The notes below the pieces were generated by a model that was not told the DNA's origin, ran no database searches, and saw only the letters and a program-made list of their open reading frames with translations. The translations under genes were made by a program, and so were the position numbers. From Anaerolineales bacterium UBA5797 (GTDB lineage Bacteria > Chloroflexota > Anaerolineae > Anaerolineales > Villigracilaceae), in contig DIDP01000039.1 of the NCBI GenBank assembly GCA_002418205.1, forward strand, positions 82,946 through 146,945: a stretch of DNA of 64,000 bases, given 5' to 3'. Every line of letters starts with the position of its first letter. Position 1 is the first letter of the stretch. Of this stretch, positions 58,609-64,000 are shown one piece after another.

Positions 58609-59565
58609 ATGAACGTCAATCGATCAGGTCTTTTCTGGGGCATCCTGTTGATCGGCTTCGGCGCGCTGGCGCTCGCCCAACAGATGGGTTACATGGATCA
58701 ACTCCCCGACAGCGTCTGGATATGGATATTTGCTTTAATCAGCCTGGTCGCCTTTGTTGCCTACGCTACGAGCGGCTGGAAGCAATGGGGCTGGCTGTTT
58801 CCGGCGGGCATCTTCGGCGGGCTGGCAGTGACAGCCGCGCTGGCGCTCAATAACGTGGGTAATGCCGCGGTGGGTTCGCCGCTGTTCTTCGGTCTGCTCC
58901 TCCCATTTGCTGCCGCGTATCTCACGGACCGGAAAAACAACTGGTGGGCACTGATCCCCGGCGGCGTGATGCTGTTTTTGGCCATGGTCACCCTGCTGGT
59001 TGACAATGTCGGCGGGGAATGGGTCGGCTCGCTGTTCCTCTTCCTGATCGGGCTCAGTTTCTTCGTGGTGTATCTCAACAACCGCACGCGCAGTTGGGCA
59101 CTGCTTGTCGCCTATATCCTGTTCGTGCTGAGCATTGCACCTGCAATGGCTTCCTTCGGAGGCGACGTCCCCGCGTATTTCGGCTCGATCTTCCTCTTTG
59201 CAGTGGCACTGCCGTTCTTCTACATCTACTACCGCTCCTCCGGTGATCAGTGGTGGGCGATCATTCCCGCAGGTGTGTTGACGACCCTGGCGGTCATCAC
59301 CACATTTGCCATTGCAGGCTGGATCACGGACGCCAACCAGGGCGGCTTTGCAAACGCCATTCTGATGCTCGGGCTTGCCGCGACCTTTGCGGCTGTCTGG
59401 CTGCGACACGCAAAACCCTGGGCGAAGATCGTGACCATCGTCCTGGCGGTGCTGGGTGTTGTCTCCCTCTTCTTTGCCTCCTACACCGAGATCATCTGGC
59501 CTCTGGCGATCATCCTGGTGGGCGCCTATCTGCTCTACACCGCGCTGCGCCCGAAGATGGCTTAG
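58609..59565 (+). CDS. Multi-pass membrane protein with LiaF-like helices
   Basis: The 318-residue protein has about ten short membrane helices in five hairpins. It starts NRSGLFWGILLIGFGALALA, close to the LiaF-like start of the protein at 44631 (SNAGALIGGALLIVFGLLAL), and ends WPLAIILVGAYLLYTALR, like the end of that protein (FPVLLILLGAYLILS). AAAAGGAGGTTTCT precedes the ATG. It is under promoter E. I infer an envelope-stress role from the likeness and the shared promoter. Confidence 0.75.
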   Translation: MNVNRSGLFWGILLIGFGALALAQQMGYMDQLPDSVWIWIFALISLVAFVAYATSGWKQWGWLFPAGIFGGLAVTAALALNNVGNAAVGSPLFFGLLLPFAAAYLTDRKNNWWALIPGGVMLFLAMVTLLVDNVGGEWVGSLFLFLIGLSFFVVYLNNRTRSWALLVAYILFVLSIAPAMASFGGDVPAYFGSIFLFAVALPFFYIYYRSSGDQWWAIIPAGVLTTLAVITTFAIAGWITDANQGGFANAILMLGLAATFAAVWLRHAKPWAKIVTIVLAVLGVVSLFFASYTEIIWPLAIILVGAYLLYTALRPKMA

Positions 59566-59595
59566 CCGTTTGCTCCATTGCCCGTTCATATGGCG

Positions 59596-59626
59596 AAGAC
59601 TCTTCCGTCAAAGGGAGAGTCTTTCC
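59596..59626 (+). terminator. Terminator of the 318-residue membrane protein gene
   Basis: AAGACTCTTCC pairs with GGGAGAGTCTT (one G-T), loop of 6, then TTCC. The sequence resembles the terminators at 46201 and 47641 and is preceded by a degenerate form of the palindrome (TGCCCGTTCATATGG). Confidence 0.75.
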
Positions 59627-59656
59627 GTGTCGCCCCTCACCCATGCAGGAGAATCG

Positions 59657-60583
59657 ATGAAACCAACACCACGAACCTATCAGACCGAAAACGACTACTG
59701 GCAGATCCGCGAATTCCTGCGCGCGCTCTCGTTAATCAACGACCGGCATGATTATGCCTGGTCGCTTTTGCGTTGGGATTACTGGGTATGGCACGTCAAC
59801 ATGAACATCTTTCAATTCGATCCGCGGGAGGTGGTCACGCTCTGGGAGGCGGACGGGCAGATCGTGGCGATGGTCAACCCCGATGGTCGCGGCGAAGCGT
59901 TCTTCCAGATCCATCCGGCGTATCACGATCCTGAACTCATCTCCGGAATGCTGGAAGCGGCAGAGTCGAAACTTCCTAAACAAATGGATGACGACAAAAA
60001 GGAGTTGCTTGCCTGGGTGAATGCGGAGGACGAAACGATGAAGGGGATCCTTGCGGGGCGCGGCTATATCCGCTCGAAATATTCCGCCGAACACATGCGC
60101 CGCCGCTTCTTTACCAGGCCGATCCCTGATCCCGTTCCCCTGAACGGATACACCGTCCGCGCCCTGGGTGACGAGAGCGAACTGCCCGCGCGCAGCTGGC
60201 TCTCGTGGAAGGCGTTCCACCCCGATGAGCCCGACGAAAAATACGGGGGCTGGGAATGGTACAAAAATATCCAGCGGGTTCCGATCTATCGTCGTGACCT
60301 GGATATTGTCGCGGTGGCGGAGGATGGCGAACTCGCCGCGTTCTGCACCGTCTGGTTCGATGATGTGACGCGCACTGCGGTCTTCGAGCCTGTTGGCACG
60401 CATCCCGGTCACCAAAAGCGCGGACTTGGCAAGGCAGTCATGAGCGAAGGCTTGCACCGCGCCCAGCGACTTGGCGCAACGCTGGCAACCGTCAGTTCGT
60501 ATGGAACCGCCGCGCACGCGCTTTATGAATCGATGGGTTTCACGGAGTTTGACCTATTGGAGCCGTGGATCAGGGAATGGTGA
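59657..60583 (+). CDS. GNAT family N-acetyltransferase, two-domain
   Basis: The start at 59657 follows GCAGGAGAATCG; the frame is open 67 codons further upstream through the previous gene's end, which is not used. In the 308-residue protein a first GNAT-like domain (about 1-150) lacks a clear acetyl-CoA loop, and the second (about 155-308) has VFEPVGTHPGHQKRGLGKAV and ATVSSYGTAAHALYESMGF. A two-domain layout like this occurs in mycothiol synthase-like and Eis-like acetyltransferases. Substrate unknown. Confidence 0.85.
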   Translation: MKPTPRTYQTENDYWQIREFLRALSLINDRHDYAWSLLRWDYWVWHVNMNIFQFDPREVVTLWEADGQIVAMVNPDGRGEAFFQIHPAYHDPELISGMLEAAESKLPKQMDDDKKELLAWVNAEDETMKGILAGRGYIRSKYSAEHMRRRFFTRPIPDPVPLNGYTVRALGDESELPARSWLSWKAFHPDEPDEKYGGWEWYKNIQRVPIYRRDLDIVAVAEDGELAAFCTVWFDDVTRTAVFEPVGTHPGHQKRGLGKAVMSEGLHRAQRLGATLATVSSYGTAAHALYESMGFTEFDLLEPWIREW

Positions 60584-60595
60584 TCCTTTCCCTCC

Positions 60596-61825
60596 TTAAC
60601 CTTTCTTCAAAAATTCCCTGATCGAAATGGAGGCCGCGGCTCCCTCGCCGACCGCCGAAGCCACCTGTTTGGTGCTGCCATGCCGCGCATCACCAGCCGC
60701 GAAAATGCCCGGTACGCTGCTCTCGAACGGAAGCGCGCGGTGATCGTGTTTGTCTCCATGTGATAGATCGTGGCCGGTCAGCACAAAGCCATACTTGTCC
60801 AGTTCCGCATATTCCTTCAGGAAGGCGGTGTTGGGCGTCTGACCGATGAAGATGAACGCCGCGGCGGGATGGATCTCCTCCGTCTCGTCGCTGTCCTTGT
60901 GATGATATTTGATCGTCTTGAGTTTCGAACCCTGACCTTCGAACGCCTCAACGACCGTGTTGTATTTCACCTCGACCCCCGAATTCGGTTGGTTCACTTT
61001 ATCGATGGCGATCTGGCTGGCGGTGAGTTTGTCGCCGCGCACAAGCAGGGTCACTTTTTCGGTGAAGTTGGTCAGGTGCAAACCCTCCTCCACCGCGGAG
61101 TTCCCGCCGCCGACCACCACGATCTCCTTCGAACCCTTGTAAAACGGACCGTCACACGTGGCACAGAAGTGGATGCCCGCCCCGATGAAATCCTCCTCGC
61201 CGGGCACCTCCAGCCTGCGATACGAAGCGCCCGTCGCGATCAACACAGCGCGTGAGTGATAATGCCTGCCGTCCGAAGTGTAGACCTCGTGATAGCCTGC
61301 CTCCATCTCCAGCCTTTCCACATCCACCGCCTGCAGGATCTCCACGCCGAACCGCCGCGCCTGTTGCGCAACGCGGTCTGAGAATTCCTGTCCGCTGATG
61401 CCCTCGGGGAAGCCGGGGAAGTTATCGAGACCGACTGTGATGCCAGCCTGCCCGCCAAGACCGGAGCGTTCGATCAGCAAGGTGTCCGCGCCCTCTCGTG
61501 CGGCATAGATGGCGGCGGTCAGACCGGCAGGTCCGCCGCCGACGATGATCAGGTCGTAATACGTCTTCTTTGCCTCGGTCGTCAGTCCGAGTTTTTGCGC
61601 CAGCTCTGCATTTGTGGGTTCGACCAGGAACGAACCATCCTCGAACACGATGGTCGGAATGATGCGCTTGCCATCGTTCTTTTTCAGGACGAATTCCTCG
61701 GCTTCCTTATCCTGTTCGATATCCACCCACTTGTAAGGGACGAATTGTTCGCCCAGGAATTTCTTTGCGCGGCGGCAATCGGGACACCAATACGCGCCAT
61801 ACACGGTGATTTTTGGTTCGACCAT
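60596..61825 (-). CDS. Glutaredoxin-thioredoxin reductase fusion
   Basis: Residues 1-80 are a glutaredoxin-like domain with redox motif YWCPDC (C14, C17) and cis-Pro region RIIPTIVFEDGS. Residues 92-409 are a full thioredoxin reductase: FAD site IIVGGGPAGLTAAIYAAR, active-site CATC (C221, C224), NADPH site VVVGGGNSAVEEGLHL and GIFAAGDARHGSTKQ. It would take electrons from NADPH to its own glutaredoxin domain, making a one-piece disulfide reductase. GGAGGTCTTA precedes the start. A near-relative without CXXC is at 21988. Confidence 0.92.
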   Translation of the reverse strand: MVEPKITVYGAYWCPDCRRAKKFLGEQFVPYKWVDIEQDKEAEEFVLKKNDGKRIIPTIVFEDGSFLVEPTNAELAQKLGLTTEAKKTYYDLIIVGGGPAGLTAAIYAAREGADTLLIERSGLGGQAGITVGLDNFPGFPEGISGQEFSDRVAQQARRFGVEILQAVDVERLEMEAGYHEVYTSDGRHYHSRAVLIATGASYRRLEVPGEEDFIGAGIHFCATCDGPFYKGSKEIVVVGGGNSAVEEGLHLTNFTEKVTLLVRGDKLTASQIAIDKVNQPNSGVEVKYNTVVEAFEGQGSKLKTIKYHHKDSDETEEIHPAAAFIFIGQTPNTAFLKEYAELDKYGFVLTGHDLSHGDKHDHRALPFESSVPGIFAAGDARHGSTKQVASAVGEGAAASISIREFLKKG

Positions 61826-61955
61826 TAAGACCTCCAGACAAACATGAAATTTGATTTATGCACCTTCAATGGATATAGTCTCACAAGAACCGGATTTGTT
61901 ACAACAAAAAAGCGCTGTGATGTTCTCGCAGCGCAATTTGTTCCGTGAGGAAGGC

Positions 61956-62198
61956 TCAGGATTTTTTCCAGTCCCTGAACAACCTCAACAGGTCGTCACG
62001 TTGATGAGGCATGAGGCTTTCCTCTTTGAGTCTTCCGGTCAGGCGGATGGTCTGGCGCATTTGCTCAACGTAATGCGTACAGCCGTCACAATCGGATAGA
62101 TGATGATCCATGCGCAGATGGATCGCTTCCGGTAATGTGCCCTCCAGATACTCGGTCACCAGTTCCACAAGTTCCTTACACGTCAGGTTGTCTTCCAT
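61956..62198 (-). CDS. Zinc-finger anti-sigma factor
   Basis: This 80-residue protein starts MEDNLTCKELVELVTEYLEG and has the ZAS motif H-x3-C-x2-C in HHLSDCDGCTHYV. It has no membrane helix, so it is a cytosolic anti-sigma of the RsrA/ChrR type, possibly redox-sensitive through its zinc. Its ATG overlaps the sigma stop (TGATG), a tight link to the sigma gene. A TTG codon one position before is less likely as start. Confidence 0.85.
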   Translation of the reverse strand: MEDNLTCKELVELVTEYLEGTLPEAIHLRMDHHLSDCDGCTHYVEQMRQTIRLTGRLKEESLMPHQRDDLLRLFRDWKKS

Positions 62199-62875
62199 CA
62201 ATGCTCCGGTTGCAGATAATCCTCCAGTGCCTGGCGGACTTTCGCCCGGGCGCGGTGCAGGAGGACCCTTTGATTGGTCTCGGAAATTCCCAAAACGTTA
62301 CACACCTCGGTGGAGGAGAGTTCCTGAACGTCGCGCAGATCGATCACGATCCGCTGGTTGTCGGGCAGGCTTTCGATGGTCCGGCGGATCAGGTTCTGCG
62401 TTTCGTGTGACAGGAACGACTCTTCCGGAATCCCGGACCAGGAGGCGGGTTCCGTTTTCCAGTGGTTTGCCCAGGCCTCAGCGTTGGATTCGTTAAATCG
62501 TCCGGGATCAACCGTGGGCTGGGTTTGAAGCGTCGCATCCAGATCGCTAAAAGAGATCGTGCGTTTCTCGCGCTGTCCGCGCGTCTTTGCCTTGTTGGTC
62601 AGGATGGTGAAAATCCAGGTCTTCAGACTCGAGCGCCCCTCGAAGTGATCGATCCCGTTCAGGACGGCAAGCCAGGTTTCCTGGGCGAGTTCCTCCGCCA
62701 CGGCTTCATCCTGAACGAACAACCGCGCCAGCCGCACGAGCGATGGATGGTACTGCCCGACCAGTTGCGTGAAAGCGGATTCATCCCGCGCTCGCAGCGC
62801 GTTCAATAGGGACATTTCATCAGCATTGGTGTGCATCGGGACGTTCGCTGAAAGATACTCCACATCATCTGCCAT
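62198..62875 (-). CDS. ECF-type sigma-70 factor
   Basis: The start at 62875 (MADDVEYLSA) is a choice: a longer frame to 62938 runs into the terminator of the neighbouring gene and is rejected. Region 2 is ESAFTQLVGQYHPSLVRLAR, then AVAEELAQETWLAVLNGI and SLKTWIFTILTNKAKTR; region 4 is ESLPDNQRIVIDLRDVQELS, then VCNVLGISETNQRVLLHRAR. It lacks regions 1 and 3, as ECF sigmas do. With the ZAS anti-sigma it would redirect RNA polymerase under stress. Its promoter targets were not found in the window. Confidence 0.85.
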   Translation of the reverse strand: MADDVEYLSANVPMHTNADEMSLLNALRARDESAFTQLVGQYHPSLVRLARLFVQDEAVAEELAQETWLAVLNGIDHFEGRSSLKTWIFTILTNKAKTRGQREKRTISFSDLDATLQTQPTVDPGRFNESNAEAWANHWKTEPASWSGIPEESFLSHETQNLIRRTIESLPDNQRIVIDLRDVQELSSTEVCNVLGISETNQRVLLHRARAKVRQALEDYLQPEH

Positions 62876-62924
62876 GTCAAACCATTTCGATTCCGTGCGT
62901 TGTTTTTCGATAATGAGTTCAACA

Positions 62925-62962
62925 AAAAACACCTTCATGCCCGAAGGAACGAAGGTGTTTTT
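62925..62962 (-). terminator. Terminator of the DegT-family gene
   Basis: AAAAACACCTTC (62925-62936) and its exact complement (62951-62962) form a 12-base stem with a 14-base loop, followed on the minus strand by a T run (the stem's own TTTTT, then TGTT). It lies 13 bases after the stop at 62975 and sets the lower limit for the sigma gene start. Confidence 0.75.
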
Positions 62963-62974
62963 GCGCGATCGATC

Positions 62975-64000
62975 TTACCGTCCGTACTTCCTGCGCAATT
63001 CTTCGGCGGCTTTGTTCAACTCCTCGGCGTTCTTTTGGATCTTCTTGAGCGCCGCCACCGCGTCGTCCACCCCTTTGGGCCCGGCGCGGAAGACCGCCTC
63101 ATCCAGCCAGACGGCTTCGTGCTCGCAGGCGCGCGTGGATTCAGGTAAATCCATTTTCTTGAAATCGAAATATTCGGGGAAGGCGTTCGGCACGGCGAGT
63201 TTGGATTTCTGCGGTTGGAATAATTCGTAGTTGTGCATGGCTTCGTAGCCGACCCAGCAGTCGATTCCCTCGGCGTCGAGCGCGCCGCAGAGCACATCGT
63301 GCTCCACACCGAATGTCTGGGGATCGATGGCGAAGATGTAGCGGTAGAACGAACGTGTGGTATGACGCGGATCGCGTTTCATCACGCGCACACCGGGAAT
63401 CTCGCTCAGCGCCTCATCCATGTACGCCGCCATTTCTTCGCGCTGTTTTGCCTGCGCCGGGAAGCGCTCGATGCCGGTCAACGCCAATGCCGATTGCAGT
63501 TCGCTCAAGCGATAATTACCGCCTTGAATAGCAAGCCCGTTCGGGTCTTCACCTCCGCCGCCCAATGCATGCGGACGCCCGCAGTCAATGATCGAAGCCG
63601 CCAACGCGGCATGTTCTGCCGACTTGCACAGCAGGATGCCGCCTTCGCCCGAAGTCAGTGTCTTCGAGGATTGCAGGGAGAACGAGCCGAAGTGACCGAT
63701 CGTCCCGGCCCCTTGACCGTTCCATTTCGCGCCGTGCGCGTGCGCGCAGTCTTCGATCACAATCAGGTTGTATTTTTCCGCCAGCGTCATGATGGCATCC
63801 ATGTCCGCCATGTTCGAGCCGAGATGCACCGGAATGATCGCCTTCGTCTTCGGTGTGATGGCTTTCTCCGCCGCCTTCGGGTCGAGGCAATACGTATTTG
63901 GGTCCACGTCCACGATGACGGGGATCGCGCCCGCACCCATCGGCGCGGAGGCGGTCGCCTGGAACGTGTAGGCCGGGACGATGACCTCGTCGCCCCAGCC
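62975..64000 (-). CDS. DegT/DnrJ/EryC1/StrS aminotransferase, 5' end cut off by window edge
   Basis: The frame is open to the window edge (first visible residues GWGDEVIVPAYTFQATAS), so about the first 60 residues are missing; 341 are visible. PLP features: VIEDCAHAHGAKWNG with the ring-stacking and Asp region, and LQSSKTLTSGEGGILL with the Schiff-base Lys. YRLSELQSALALTGIERF is also typical. Members aminate keto-sugars for O-antigen, glycans or antibiotics. The C-terminus has a helical extension (KIQKNAEELNKAAEEL). Without neighbours the sugar cannot be told. Confidence 0.9.
   Translation of the reverse strand, partial: GWGDEVIVPAYTFQATASAPMGAGAIPVIVDVDPNTYCLDPKAAEKAITPKTKAIIPVHLGSNMADMDAIMTLAEKYNLIVIEDCAHAHGAKWNGQGAGTIGHFGSFSLQSSKTLTSGEGGILLCKSAEHAALAASIIDCGRPHALGGGGEDPNGLAIQGGNYRLSELQSALALTGIERFPAQAKQREEMAAYMDEALSEIPGVRVMKRDPRHTTRSFYRYIFAIDPQTFGVEHDVLCGALDAEGIDCWVGYEAMHNYELFQPQKSKLAVPNAFPEYFDFKKMDLPESTRACEHEAVWLDEAVFRAGPKGVDDAVAALKKIQKNAEELNKAAEELRRKYGR

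Noticed and set aside
59577..59600. Possible sixth copy of the 7-2-7 palindrome before the GNAT gene
   Set aside because: Only the TGnCC part and the GAAGACTC tail fit; the right half is lost and no -10 box lies about 61 bases on. Kept only as a terminator.
62876..62938. N-terminal extension of the ECF sigma factor
   Set aside because: The extra codons fall in the perfect hairpin terminator of the neighbouring gene and have no sigma-factor likeness.
1..64000. CRISPR arrays, tRNA or rRNA genes, riboswitches, replication origin, prophage
   Set aside because: I looked for regular direct repeats, tRNA arms, integrase or phage genes and DnaA box clusters and saw none that I could support by reading.

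Overview
The window is chromosomal DNA of a bacterium that carries the carbonyl branch of the Wood-Ljungdahl (reductive acetyl-CoA) pathway. The gene mix suggests the phylum Chloroflexota, probably class Anaerolineae: bacterial-type acsA/B/C/D/E genes, very large GAF/PAS sensor kinases, NarL-type two-component pairs, several CPBP proteases, DUF3786 and GIN-domain membrane proteins. No rRNA or tRNA lies in the window, so this placement is an inference. Coding density is high, genes run in long same-strand operons, and most starts have a clear GGAGG-like ribosome binding site. I saw no CRISPR array, prophage or intact insertion sequence.

Layout. 1-11.5 kb (minus strand) is an accessory stretch: a cut-off GNAT-like protein, a relic of a PEP-utilising enzyme, an ATC-hydrolase-like protein, a 1411-residue PEP-utilising phosphotransferase with a duplicated swivelling module, three CPBP-type membrane proteins (one with a degenerate active site), a DinB-like protein, a DUF333 lipoprotein and a TetR regulator with its own tandem operators. 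11.7-22 kb is a signalling block: a 1597-residue hybrid kinase, a single-domain receiver, a receiver-PP2C phosphatase, an orphan receiver, and a GAF-GAF kinase with its NarL regulator.

22-38.8 kb (minus strand) is one long Wood-Ljungdahl operon. In transcription order it holds an HMA-like protein, CODH (acsA), ACS (acsB), bacterioferritin, a membrane protein, a CBS protein, the corrinoid protein subunits (acsD, acsC), its reductive activator, a GNAT, methyltransferase acsE, a MetV-MetF fusion, a degenerate HdrC-like protein, malic enzyme and a thioredoxin-reductase-like flavoprotein. Divergent from it lie DUF3786 and two CooC-type nickel-insertion ATPases. CO2 reduction to CO, methyl transfer from methyl-tetrahydrofolate to the corrinoid protein, acetyl-CoA assembly and reactivation of oxidised corrinoid are all encoded here. 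Formate dehydrogenase, formyl-THF ligase and FolD are not in the window.

41-64 kb holds two more NarL-type two-component systems, a set of LiaI/LiaF-like and GIN-domain membrane proteins, an esterase lipoprotein, an SDR enzyme, a uracil-DNA-glycosylase-like protein, an ABC-2 exporter operon, a MscS channel, a glutaredoxin-thioredoxin reductase fusion, an ECF sigma/anti-sigma pair and a cut-off DegT aminotransferase. Five promoters in this part share a 7-2-7 palindrome (CTGTCCA-NN-TGGACAG-like) placed 60-62 bases before the -10 box. This looks like an uncharacterised envelope-stress regulon run by one of the NarL-family regulators, and it is the most interesting new signal I found.
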